From: Lunularia cruciata | Taxonomy: Eukaryota; Streptophyta; Marchantiopsida; Lunulariales; Lunulariaceae | NCBI GenBank assembly: GCA_948567375.1 | Contig: OX419755.1 | Location: 54,578,291 to 54,642,290, forward strand | Direction of reading: 5' to 3' | Length of the DNA stretch: 64,000 nt | Shown: positions 22,849-35,095 of the stretch, piece after piece | How the letters are laid out: every line of letters starts with the position of its first letter | Position numbering within the stretch: position 1 is the first letter of the stretch | The notes under the pieces: generated by a model | Seen by the model: only the letters and a program-made list of their open reading frames with translations | What the model was told of the DNA's origin: nothing | Databases searched by the model: none | Made by a program: the position numbers and the translations under genes

Positions 22849-23875
22849 TAACGACAACTGGGGAATTATTACGGCCCTTTCCATCTTTTAGAAATTAAAT
22901 GAGGGTAGAAGATAGGTTAAATGAAACTTTTGAGTAATTGTATTTTTTGTTATCGAATGGGTGAGTGTTCCATTATGTGCCCGTGTGTTCAAAACGGAAC
23001 GGATAACGAACTGTGGCACATGTTAACCGGATTTCAAATTCAATTTGTAATTAATTTTACAGAAGATCCCGTAACTAAGAACGACGTAACTACTAAAACG
23101 ACGAGTCACCTTTTTCACATTCTCTAAACTTTTACGAGTAGGAACATTTTCCGTATAACCATTTCGCATACCACTCACCCCCCCGTAATGGTTTCCGGGA
23201 CCTATAATCTTTACGGGATCTTAAGGGAAGTGAAAAAGGTACTTTCTGAAATCCTCAATTATTCCCAACCTTAAAGGTGATTGGTTGCAATTGGAATTGG
23301 CCTGCTAGAGTGTAAGAGGCCGGGGTTGCGAAAACAATTGACTCCATTATTTTCACAGCGCAAGGGGGATTTCAGGTATAGTTTTATTGGTAATGAACTC
23401 GGGGCGAGTGCATTAAAGGTCCCGTATCCGTAAAATGCTATGGGTTATCTAAAAGGTGATCCGTGGCTCTTTATTGCTAACGGGGTTTCGCCTGTAAAAT
23501 ATTCCAATTTTCCCCATAATATTTCATGGGTACCTTCCAATCGATAAGTGAAACTCGTATTGTCTAGGGGTTGACGAAGGTATTCGTTGAGGCGGTATAC
23601 TGCTTTGAAAGACAGCAAATAACTGGAGATTTGTTTTGTGCTGCAGGTATATGGCTGTCTACTTTCACAGTAACCTATGAAACCAAGATTAGGAGATTTT
23701 TCAATTCGCAATCTACTCTAAATCTTGCCCTTGATGATCAGCTTCTGGAGACTAGACAATCACGAGCCTAGAAACTTATATTGCACGGGTACAGAATTTA
23801 GGGATGAATTTGAATGTGAGCAACAATGTTGTTGTTCAATGAAAATTTTAGGACAAGCAATAGATGACCCTAAAC
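22849..23875. other. Intergenic, degraded sequence with recurring GGGACC/TTACGG words
   Basis: Words such as TTTACGGGATC, CGGGACC and GTAAAATAT recur through about 23,550, suggesting further decayed copies of the repeat at 22,645-22,848. No gene recognised. Confidence 0.35.
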
Positions 23876-23962
23876 TATTGGGGCTTAGCTCCATTTTAGC
23901 CACTGTCTTTCCCTTGACCGGCTTCATGGAAAAGCTTCCCATCCCACACGCGGTTGCCTTCT
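23876..23962 (+). mobile_element. Non-LTR (R2-like) retrotransposon, 3'-end fragment
   Basis: TATTGGGGCTTAGCTCCATT through CTTCCCATCC and GCGGTTGCCTTCT match the 3' end shared by the copies at 17.1, 18.8 and 50.6 kb. Somewhat more diverged; no coding part. Confidence 0.7.
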
Positions 23963-24130
23963 ATCATAGGTGACAGTGTGGTTAGCAGTTTTTGGCCTTG
24001 AACTCTGGTACATGCATGTACAGAAGTTTTGGTCAGAGCTTTTATGTGAGCTTTCTCCAAGTATTAGGGCATTTCGATATGTGTGGTTAGAGTCATGTCT
24101 TAACTGTAACATCAAAGAAGGATTGCTCGG

Positions 24131-24661
24131 TTGAGAGATGTCCGTTCTACTAATTGCTACTTTGAGCCGGACAGATTTCTTGCTCCTACTGTAGACGTTA
24201 ACGCCCCTTCTTCTTACACTCCGAAGGTCGCGGCAAACGTAGATAGATTACTCTTCCAGGAACATGGCGACAACTCGGATGGTCCGCAGATCCAGCGCAC
24301 GAACTCTGGCCCATGGATTGCCTTCTTGAGAACTTTCCATCTGCACGAATTCTAGCAAGACGGCATGATCATGATTCTGATTTACTACATGTGAGCAAGC
24401 CGCAGGGCGGATCGACCTTCAAGGGCAGCAGAAAGTATGCAATCTGGTCTCCTTCATGCAGAGGCGGGCAAATCTAAGAGGTTTACGGACCGCCCCACCT
24501 GAGTTATTCTGAATCCGAAGTACTGGTTAGAGCGATGGAAACACCTCCAATTCCTGCAGCTGTGGCGTTGAAGGCGTAGGAAGGAAATGATCCCGTGAAG
24601 CGGTTTCAAGCGCTCGCAATTCTGTCATTGATGAAACACAATTACTCCAATTTCGTGTGAG
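24131..24661 (+). pseudogene. Dead exon-like reading frame, family unrecognised
   Basis: An open stretch at 24,131-24,355 (RDVRSTNCYFEPDRF..VAANVDRLLFQEHGD) shifts frame near 24,310 into a second one: LENFPSARILARRHDHDSD, then SKPQGGSTFKGSRKYAIWS, a TAA, EVYGPPHLSYSESEVL, VRAMETPPIPAAVALKA, a TAG, then NDPVKRFQALAILSLMKHNY to a TGA at 24,659-24,661. Proline-, serine- and charge-rich text over about 115 codons in one frame with just two stops is what a former coding exon looks like. Its higher GC than its surroundings also fits a gene-derived piece. I cannot name the parent protein. Confidence 0.5.
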
Positions 24662-24771
24662 TGAAACTCGAGTTAATAAGGATGTTCAATTGATCATGGA
24701 ACTTACTAGGTTTTCCGTTGTGAAATCAGCATTGCTTTAGTTTATTGAGAGTTATCTATTCGTTTCTAGTT

Positions 24772-24828
24772 TTTATATAAACTCAAACAGTTCATCCAGT
24801 TTCATATAAACTCAAACAGCTCATCCAG
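24772..24828 (+). repeat. 28-bp tandem duplication
   Basis: ATATAAACTCAAACAG-TCATCCAG occurs twice (24,772-24,799 and 24,801-24,828) with two differences. Confidence 0.85.
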
Positions 24829-25010
24829 GAGATTTGTTCACATTACAAATTTCAAGCCAAATTCGAAAATATTGAGCTTACTTGAGCCAAACTAAGTTTG
24901 CTTGAAAACACTAGGCCTCCAAAATCTCTTTTCAAATTTGTTTAAAATTTCATTGTTTTGCACCATCAAAGCAACAATTAGATCCCATAGAATGACTAAC
25001 ATAAGTACTC

Positions 25011-25110
25011 CGCTAGCGTAAAGTGGACATTACTTTTGTCCGTTGAAGAGGGTGATTAATATAATTACCCGTTAGTGTAAAGTGGACATTACTTTTGTCG
25101 GTTGAAGAGG
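25011..25110 (+). repeat. ~41-bp direct repeat, two copies
   Basis: GTAAAGTGGACATTACTTTT followed by GTTGAAGAGG occurs at about 25,011-25,051 and 25,070-25,110, nearly identical. Confidence 0.85.
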
Positions 25111-25622
25111 AGTGGTGGCATCCATCATGGGCAGAGCCATGTAGGTTGCATTGGTTTAAATTTTATTGAAAAATATCGTACGGGTCGCTAGTGGGGTATT
25201 TATGCAGATCACTCTATGGGATTTGAAATTGGTGCTTTGAATGGGAAAATAAAGTAAATCTGAAGCAAATCTGAAAAGAGACTTTGATAAGGTAAGTTTG
25301 CTTTGCTCAAGTAAGTTATATGATTCAAAATTTGGTTTCAACATAACAAAGTTACTAAATTTGGTGGTGTTACAGTTTGAGTTCACATGAAACTAATATC
25401 ACTTGGATATCTTTCAAGAAGCTAAAGAAATATTGATTTCACTACGGAGGACCTAAGGAAAATAGGACAAGAGCCAGTGAAATTGAAATTGGATGGGTTT
25501 GCTAGTACATGGAAGGTTTAAGGTAAATTGCAATACCATATAGGATGTGGATTTATAATGACTTGAAGCATATGAAAAATTAGATGCATATTCCAAGTGC
25601 GAATTAGCGAGCAGTTAGTTTG

Positions 25623-25845
25623 CGGATGGGTCGATTAGCAAGCAATACGAGAGGCAATAAATAGTCTCATGAGTGAGGAAGCGTTTAGGGTTTTAGATAC
25701 CGGATGGGTGGATTGGTAAGCAACCCGAGAGGTAATAAATAGACCCACGGGGATTGAGTGAAAAATGGTTTAGGGTTTTAAATAGCATAAGGGTGGATTA
25801 GGAAACAATCGGAAAAGCAATATAGTGGCCCATGGGTAGGTTAAC
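25623..25845 (+). repeat. ~78-bp tandem repeat, three copies, with telobox words
   Basis: Units start at 25,623, 25,701 and 25,786 with GGATGGGT-GATT or its variant; units 1 and 2 end in GTTTAGGGTTTTA, which contains a telomere-type TTTAGGG. The third unit is shorter and more diverged. Confidence 0.75.
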
Positions 25846-26070
25846 ACATTTAATTTAATCCTGGGCCCGCTCAATAACATATCTAGGGGAAAACATTCTA
25901 TTTGTATTTTGAGTTTCCTATTGTTTTGTGAAAAAAATAATAAATTTGTTGAATTTTGCAGGCACCGAGGCTATGTTTTAGGTCATCTCATAGTCTACAT
26001 TTCTCAAGATCAAGCTTTTAGATTGATTTCAAATCAACCCTAAGAACTCAAAAAATAACTTGGTATATCA

Positions 26071-28165
26071 CAATGTCTTCCGAGCAAGGCCACCTTGATG
26101 CAATCTCTTAGCAGCTTGTGAAGACGCAGAAATTGTTTGCCATTATGCCATTTTAGAAGAAACTCTTGAAAAAATTCAATCTTGAAGGCAAGGTCATTAG
26201 AAGGAGCTATACTTGTTGCTCATTGTCAGTTTTGTGTTGCTTTTGGGTGTGAAAATAATTGCATTTAAACCTCTTGGATTTTCTAGGGGCTTCTGTTTGT
26301 CTCCTTGTAATGCAAACAACATAGGACTTCACATTATCATGAACAATACAAGCTCCTAAAGACTGAACAAGAGTAAGAGGAATTCTTCAAGACAACAACT
26401 GAGGCAATTGTATTCTTTGTCAAGTGAGATTTGAAGCAACTTATTTTCCATATTGAAAAGACTATCATTGATGTATTATTAGCAAAACACTCTAGAATGT
26501 AGAAGATATTGGAGGTAAAACTCATGCCAATGTTATATCCCTATTCAAGTTGGATCCGGCTTCTTATGTCTATTCAACAAGGCCAAGTTGTTCCAATTGT
26601 ATGTCCGCTTTGTTAGTTGTGGAATGTCTTCCCGAATGGCAATTGGTGCTATTCAAGATGCAAAAGATAATATAGAATGTGCACAATTAGTTGGCTACAA
26701 TGACTACTTCATTAAATATTATTTGTGTTGCTTGTGATACTTCATTTTAGCATATTGCCGAGTTGGTAAAGATTCAATGTGCATTCTCTTTGGCAATTGA
26801 TAGATCTTGCTATGGAAATACTTCCTATATGTTGATGTGTGGTTGTGGTTCTATGAGAATGGTTCAATTCAAAACCTTTATATAATTGGTGTTCCTTTGA
26901 GTGCTAGCCATATTGGCGATGCAATGTTCAAGATGTTGGTCCAATTGTTTGATTGCCTCTACCCTCATGGAAGAACAAACTCATGGCATGTTTGACTAAT
27001 GGTGTTATGAATATGACATATCATAATCGTAGAGTTGTCACACAATTGAACTCAATTGTGCTTCCTAACTTTATAAGAATTTGGTGTGCTTTTCATCAAG
27101 TTAATCTTGTAATGTATAATCTTTATAAGAATATTGATTCCATATTGTTTTAAAAGACACTAATTGGCACAATAAGCAACCTACATTGCCAAAAAAACAC
27201 TCATTGATTGAATGTGATGTACTTGCCTAACACTTTTTGGTACTTGTTAGGTGTTGATGTCCTATGTGACCTCTTTTTTCATTGAGAATCATGCCATCTT
27301 ATTTGATCATTTTGACTTAGTCAACAGTCCAACTTTGTTCTCTTCTCTTGATTTGTGGATTACAATGGCAATTGTGAACATGATTTCTATGGAATTCAAC
27401 TTGGTTGTTCAATGTCTCTAAGGAAAGGAAGCACTTATTGGACAAAAAAATCAAGAAGTGTTGGATCTTCTAGACCAATTTTGCCGGAAATTGTTGAAGA
27501 TGTTTTGTTGGAGAGTGTTAACACCACCATTACTACCAATAGCAATACGTTGATTTGAATTTTCTGTTTGAAAAGCAAGAAATATTAGGTGTAATTTATG
27601 ATCAAGGACTGTTTGTCATTCAAACTTTGTGGCAAGGTGAGGTTGAGATAGATTGTCTTGTTTGTTCTGTTGCCAAAATGTTTGTAAGATTGTTTGAAGG
27701 TTTAGGAGCTATATAAGCAAAATGAGATCAAAAGAAATGGCATTGCAACAACAGATTGCTTCCCATGTCTACCACAAGAATTGTTAGACCTTTGAGGTTG
27801 CAACTTTGCTAACCTTATCAATTGATATATTGAAAGACTCTCATTGAGCTAGCCTCACAAGAAGATCAATTGTTTAAGCTTGTAACATTCAAGTTTATGA
27901 GATGCCTCAAACAAAAATGCCCATCTTTGTTTGAAAATTATGTGTTATGCTACAACTTCAACATTGGATGAGGCAAGGTCTCAAGAAAGTGAAAGTGGAA
28001 GTGATCTCAAGAACTGATTTTCAAAACTTTGTGCTATTGTGGGAGGATTACCTTCTACCTTTCCTAACACAAACTTTGTTGAATCAGATTTCTCGTCTTT
28101 AGAGTGGGAAAAAGATAAGTTTTCTTTGTCTTTGATAGATTTTTCACTTGAAGGCATATTGCAAT
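26071..28165 (+). pseudogene. Decayed ZBED/hAT-like transposase
   Basis: A cut-and-paste transposase remnant. Scattered plus-strand frames give AFSLAIDRSCYGNTSY (about 26,780), DVWLWFYENGSIQNLYIIG and GVPLSASHIGDAMFKMLVQL (26,807-26,995), then KNKLMACLTNGVMNMTYHNR and FIRIWCAFHQVNLVMYNLYK (26,953-27,153), the pattern of the RNase H-like core of ZBED/hAT-type transposases (T-D-G-x-x-x-M-T, then W-C-x-x-H-Q). Near the end, LLWEDYLLPFLTQTLLNQIS is in frame. Every segment is separated by stops or frame changes, and the catalytic Asp region reads TNG. No terminal inverted repeats were found by eye. Confidence 0.55.
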
Positions 28166-31100
28166 AATATCATCTATATAGATTTTCAAGTTGATTTTGT
28201 TTGAAAATTATTGTTTTTTGGAATAAATGATATATTTTGGTTGAGATGCAATACCATTTTTGGGATTTTATATGAAATGACATATCCTTGGAGACCTACC
28301 CATGGGGTTTGACTGAGGAAGGTTGTAGGGTTTTAAAGTGCTATGAGTTACAAGATGAGCTATAGGAAGATGAGTAAATGGCTTGTTGCTTGATCTATTG
28401 CCAATCTAGGAGCTTCCATTGATTCAAGGAAAGAAGACAAGAAGTCCGGGTAGTACTCTTGAGATAAAATTTAAAGATAGATAGCAACTTAGTGATCATA
28501 ACAAGAAGTTTTTTAATTTCATTTTTCCTTAGAGTTGAGTTAGGGGTCAAAAGTGAGCCCCAAATTTGCAAATCTCATCAGAATGGCTATAAGAGTTGTG
28601 AGAGATGTACAATGGGATGTAGATTGGACTTGATTATGGAGCCAAGTCTAGATAGGATCAAATAGGATCTTGTTATATTGCTTTTTTTTTCCTTTTTTTT
28701 ACCTCTTTTTGTTAATCATGCAAACAAGGAGTAAATTCTATCATCCAATTTTTTAACATACATCTATAACTGGTCAAATTTTATCTAAATGGAACCCTTC
28801 TAATCTCCACATCATGTTTTTTTGCCTATGCTAGTGAAGGATTTCCACATTGGTTTATTCTCTAATGTAAGATCTCACCTCTTTAATGACATCCATTCTT
28901 GATCTCCCTACCATGGCCTAACCCCTTAGCTCTTCCAACCCATAACCACATGATATTCTTCTACTTGTGCCCTTACCAAGTCTCTACATATTGCTTCATC
29001 AATAATCCATACAATCTTGTGTGTATTCTTTGGAGAAAGGGATTGCCTTAGTATAGCATTGAGGGAGATCTAGATGCTTATAGATGAAAGCAAAGGCCAC
29101 TTCTTTTCCTACCTCCTTAAACACTCTTTGTACACTTGTTATAACTATTTAGGCTCCACCACGCTCATACTCATAAATATGCACACTTGATCCTATTCAA
29201 GTATTTTTACTTGGTTTATGTATGTGTATTATAATCCTTATAGCTTTATGTTACCTAGTGTACTCCATGCTCATCTTACTACTATGAGTTATATTTGGCA
29301 AATGACTAAGGGAGAGATGTCTCTTTATGAGATTGTACGTTATTAATCTTCTTCCATAATGAATTTTACTCCTTCCAATCCACAAGGTGTATCATGACAT
29401 TGAGAGACAACATCTAGGGTTTAAAGGTTTTTTCAAAAGGATTTATTAGCCCTATAGGATTAGTATACCATATGGGCACAAGTAACAAGGAGGATTATAG
29501 AGTCCACTATTATCTCTCACTCTAACTGCAAAGCATCAATGTCTTTGTTGTTCCTTGGTGTTAGGTCATGTGGATGATTATATATATACAACCTATGCGT
29601 TATGACTCTTTAGTCTAGCACCCTTCTCAATTGATACTTTATTTGCCTTACAAACTCTCAATCCACTTGCCATGTATGACCTTCCTTTTTTCCTCCATAC
29701 CTATCACCTAAATCATCTAATAAGGAACTATAGCTTATGAAGTCCTTCTATGCTCATGCTTTATTCCATTTCTTATATTTTCTAATGGTTGTACCATCTA
29801 GATTAGTTTTTGAGAATCTATGTGACTATTTAGCACTAAACACACTAGATTTAAGGTTTTTTCTTCTCTTTGCTTTTTGTCAATGCATTGCCTTAGGTTT
29901 GGTTCCTCTTGGCGCTACTCATTTTTTGGTGTATCTTGTTTTCTTGCTCTTTTAGTGGAGATATCACATATTCACCCCATTAATATTTATTAAAAAAATT
30001 TATTTAATCTCACACACTAAGTTTTTAGAACTTTGGTACTCCTTTTCATACTTTTGTTTTCACATCAATATGCCATAGTTTTTTCGGGAAGTTCCAAGAC
30101 AATTATTGCTAGCATTAAAGTTTCTTTGGATAATTACATTAATGGATGGTTATCCAATTCTAAGCTCAAATACTTTAATTATTATTTTGTGCCCTTCTTT
30201 GCTCAACAAGGGATTGGATCTACTCCTTGATCCCATTGTTATATACTAAACCCAACATCCTCATTCATGCACCTTCACTTGATAAAGCTGGATTCTCTCT
30301 TGTGAAAGTATAGGCTTTGGAGCTTTACTCCATCTTTTCCTTTTGATTGAAGATTTTTTTCATGTAGAAGGAGTTTACTATAACACTCTACTTGTGTTTG
30401 GGTTATATCTAGCACTTCTAAGGTTATGAAACCAATAGGTTTGTGGATCTCCATATAACAACATGGCATATATATTTTTATGGTTTACTTTAGGTGAAGA
30501 AACTATTAAATTTGTGATGTTATCCAAAATACAATACCACATATCTTAAGATCTACATTGTCCCAAGTACATATTGAATGGTGATTAGATCTACTTAGAT
30601 CACCTCTTGGGCTTGGTAGAGTGGATATAGTCACCTTCAAAAATAAATAAAATACCCTCTTTAATGTGGTGGTTACAAACCTCTTTTGAGAATAGACATT
30701 AGCACAAAGTTGATATGCAAGCAAGAGCAACAACAATCATTGTTAATAATACAGAGACTATTATCCACCATGGTTATACTCTAATACCTTCATACTCTTG
30801 GTTGTATAGATTTTTGGGGATTTTCATCACTATTTTGATAAACTGTCTTCTTTGAGATGCAATAAAAGGTTCTTTGTAGAGTAGATGAACTATGTTATCT
30901 CTTCAACCATGATTTCCTTCTATTTTAGACAAAATCCCCATCACTTTATAATGCTCTCAAGCATTGGATCTTCATTAAAAAAATAATGGTAATTGGAACT
31001 CCCATCAAGTCTAAGATCTTCTCACGTCATTTACTATATATATCTTTTGAAGAATACAAAGCTTATGTATCTTAATCTTAATCTTATGGTATACTTTATG

Positions 31101-31707
31101 TATTTTAATCTTGGAGACAGAAGTAGATATTTAAAAGCTACAATTTGGATAAGGAAAGGGTTAAGTGCTCTATAAGGAGCACTTGACTTAAAAACTGTTT
31201 GACTCCATGAGGACTAAGATGAAGGTCAAACATAAGTTTGTGGAAGTAGAGGAACACGACTCAAAGGCTTAAGATAATCAATTTCCTTCTAATATTGTTT
31301 ACTTTGAAATAACCCAAGTCCATCCAATGTAATTGCAACCGATTATAAGCTTCTCATGTCCACTTAGGATATTAAGTATAATAAGGTGTTTCAATAATGA
31401 TTTTATGAATTCTTTATGGTTAAGGTAGTGCTACACATAAAATGTTCATCCACTACTCATAAACATATTTATAAAATATGTTATGAATATCCAACTACTC
31501 TATGAAGCTGCTTCTATTTCTTGTATATGGAAAGATTTATGTGCCATAATCAAGATCAACCTACCACATGAATTAATTATCAAGGATTGCTTTGAATTCA
31601 CTCTTGGTACAATAATTATTATTTCTTATAGTTATTACCCCATAAGCAACAACATTGCACATCTTTTTATAGTGATATGGTTCTTCATGTAACAACACCT
31701 TGCACTT
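28166..31707. other. AT-rich intergenic DNA
   Basis: No recognisable gene. Minus-strand text around 28,900-29,130 (VFKEVGKEVAFAFIYKHLDL) looks protein-like but is short and unassigned. An 8-bp inverted repeat AAGTGCTC/GAGCACTT with a 6-base loop lies at 31,163-31,184. Confidence 0.4.
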
Positions 31708-32090
31708 AGTACAAGTTTTACACTAGAAAAATAGGGGGGTATTTTACACTCAATACAAATCTTCAGGTAGAGAAATATTGATATACTATTCATTGAATAC
31801 AAGTTTTTAGTTAAAAAAATATGGATATACTTTTCACTCAATACAAGTTTTCAACTAGAGAAATATGAATATACCATTCACTCATTAATATTTTCCAGCT
31901 AGAAAAATATGGATATACCTATCACTTAGCACAAGTTTTTAGCTAATAAAATATAGATATACCATTAATTCATTAATAGTTTTCAAGTAGAAAAAATGAT
32001 ATACCAATATTTCATTAATAATTTCTAACTTAGAGAAATATGGATCTGCCATTCATTTAATATAAGTTTTACATTAGAGAAATATATATT
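31708..32090 (+). repeat. 44-bp minisatellite, about nine copies
   Basis: Units of 42-46 bp follow the pattern A-TACAAGTTTT, CTAGAGAAATATGGATATAC, CATTCACTCA. Nine can be laid out end to end, with variation increasing toward both ends. Confidence 0.85.
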
Positions 32091-34317
32091 TATAGTAATT
32101 CTAAATTATAAAATTTCTAAACTTTTTCAATTAATGTTTTAATTTTTTAAGTTTTTTGGTTTAAATATATTTAAGTACACCTTGTTTCTATTACATATAC
32201 TAATATATTATATCTATATATTATTTTAGTATAAATACTAATATCTTTATTTCATATAATTAACATAAATTTCATTATGTAGAGAAAAAAAATCAATATC
32301 AACATTTACAAACAACATATATACAAGTTTAATGTTTTTTTTAAATAGAATGTCATTATTATATAAATTTCAAAATCACAACTAATCTAATATAATTAAT
32401 TTTCAAAATGAATCAAACTTGAAAGATTCAAGATATTATTTTGTCAAGTAAGGTATATATATATTACTATTATCATGTAAAACATGTATTTACTATTACT
32501 ATGTATGTAAGTCATGTATTTATTATTATTGTCAATATTTCTTCTATCATGAATATGATTTCTTGTCAAAGAGATATTAGTTATATAGACATCTATTTCT
32601 TTCTCTAAACATTCATCCTCTTCTTTCCACATGTTTATATCATTATCACTATCATATTTAACTCACTTTGTCAGTCCAAGAGTTTACTTTGCATACATCT
32701 TTTGATTTCACTATTGAATTCTTTCTATAAACTGACTTGTGCCATATAGATAATCTTAAGCTCATGACCTAAGAGAGCTCTGCTTGATAGTGCAGGAGAG
32801 CACCTCATCTCAATAGCATTAAGAACACTATCTCTTGATAAAATTTAACCACCAAAGAGCATAGCCTCTCATAATTGCAATGTTGCCACCCATTAAGTAA
32901 AAATGTACTTTATCATGGATAATTCAATCTCTTCTCTTCCTTGACACTCTTCTTTCCTGTTTGACACTCCACACTTCTCTCTCTCTTTCGGCCACCTTCA
33001 ATCCTATTCTAATCGTGATACTCCTCTCTTTGATACTTTTTTCCTCCACATCACTCTCTTGCTCATCTTTGTTCTATCATTTTTTTGAATTTTTCTTTCA
33101 CTTTTCATTAATATAAATTTTCCATTAAACTAAATTCTTCATAACAAGCACCATTAGAAATTTTCTATGAATTGGAAGATTTTTTACATCACAAGATTCT
33201 ACAGTCTCTCCCGTTCAACTTATGAAGTCTTATCTCATTGCCTTCCCTTTGCATTTGAGTTGAGTTCTCTTGCATCCTTCTCTTTGCAATCAAGCTGATC
33301 CATGAGATCAATAGGTACCAAAAACATGTTAAACCATGTTCTCTTTTTTATAATTTTCTATCATTGATTCAATTTCCCTTAGTTAGATAGTAGAATTCAA
33401 ATTGCCTTAATCTTGCATTAAAGTAACTTCTCCATAATTAATTCATAATCCTTTGTAATTAATATTTATAAAAGTGTTCATGATCCATATAAACCTATGG
33501 GTCATAATTTGGAGTACCCATAAATATTTTACAAATATTGGCCTTTGTCAATAAAAATCTCTAGTACCTCCTCACTCATCACTTGTATAAAATATTATAA
33601 TAATGGATTTCAAAAATAAGTTTACAAAAATAGTATGGGAGTTGCACAAAAAGTATATTTGGGTAGATTATGGAGATCCATCCAAGTTCCTTCTCTTTAA
33701 CAAACTCCAAATAGATGGTTTGTAGGAAATAAGGAATATGGAGTTTGCATTGTAACACCGTAAAGCATTAATTGTAATTTAGAGATATTAATAGATTTTC
33801 TAATTTTAACTTTATTTAAATGGTTCAAGAGAAAATCCAAGGAAGGTCTCAAGAAGGTGTTGGAAGATGTCAAGAGGTGCTAGAAGGTACTCAAGGATGC
33901 CGGCCTTTCATTTCAGTGAGGTAGGCATTGTCTTACGTCTCACTTGTTCTTAAGAGTACAATTTTATTTCTTTTTCTCTTTTTGTGAGAAAAGAAGTCCA
34001 TACTATTATGGTTAGGTAAAAAAACCAATCAATGTTGTATTATTGAACTTGATCCTTGTATACACCAAAGTACAAAAGGGGTGGCCTCGATAATCTTTGT
34101 TGTCATCAATCTTCAACTTGGAAGTCATTTTTGAAGAGTAATTTTTCTACACACACTTTGGAATTTATATCTCTATAGTTAATTGTTCAAATGGATAGAT
34201 TTTTATCTTATTAGAAGCATATTTACAAGTGCTTTCTATTGATATCAAAATCATAACATTTAGAAATCTATAGCAAAAGTTATTACCATATTAAGTATCA
34301 ACTATATGGATATTGAG
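32091..34317. other. AT-rich intergenic DNA
   Basis: Dominated by A/T runs up to 32,600, then TC-rich sequence to about 33,300. No gene recognised. Confidence 0.45.
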
Positions 34318-34740
34318 CTCACATCTTGTAACCTTGTGTTTCTTTTATCATACGTAACCTTAAACTTTTTTCTTGTACATAACCTAGTACTTTGTTTCTT
34401 GTATGAATTTCAAATTTATTTTTTATTTCTAATATTATATTTATTTCTTGTTCATAGTGTAATACTTTCTTTTTTATTTGTCACCTCAGACTTTATTTCT
34501 CATTTGTAACCTCATATTTATTTTTTGTTTGTGGCCTCGTACTAGTCTCATACTAAGACCTCATACTTTATATATAATATGCATACCTTGTATTCATCTC
34601 CGACTCACATCTCACATCTCATACCTTGTATTTGTAATAAGACCTAATACTCATGTCTTCTATTCTACCTCGAAATACTTATCTTGTATCTACATTTTGT
34701 ATTTGTATTTGATCTCTAGTCTTATATAATTTGTTTTTGT
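34318..34740 (+). repeat. Degenerate tandem array of ~30-bp units
   Basis: Words such as TTATTTCTTGT, GTAACCTCATACTT and CCTTGTATT recur every 28-35 bases through the segment. Units are too diverged to delimit one by one. Confidence 0.5.
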
Positions 34741-35095
34741 ATTTAAATTCAATTTTTAATTTTTATTTCTTTTTTAATATCTCATATCTCATATCTTATA
34801 TTAGATAATCTTGCATACAAGTTATGCCATTAATAACTTCATACAAAATGAGCAACATCAAACTTTGTCACAAATTACCATAGCTATTTTGTAAATACAA
34901 CAAGGTAATTTTCTAGTTATATTACATGATATTTTATATTTGTACATATTTCATATATAGTAATTAGGTTATAATACAAAGATCTTGTATTATATATTTA
35001 ACTTGGACATGATAGTGGTAGATGATAAATTAAGTGGTAGGTGTAGGCGATGACATTGACTATATTTACTTAAGATTATGTTTAGAGTTAGATAA

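Noticed and set aside
29737..29955. Hydrophobic open frame resembling a membrane protein
   Set aside because: T-rich DNA gives Leu/Phe-rich chance frames; no start context, homologous pattern or neighbouring exons.
31708..32090. Repeat array considered as a CRISPR-like structure
   Set aside because: Units are contiguous diverged tandem copies without unique spacers, in a eukaryotic context.
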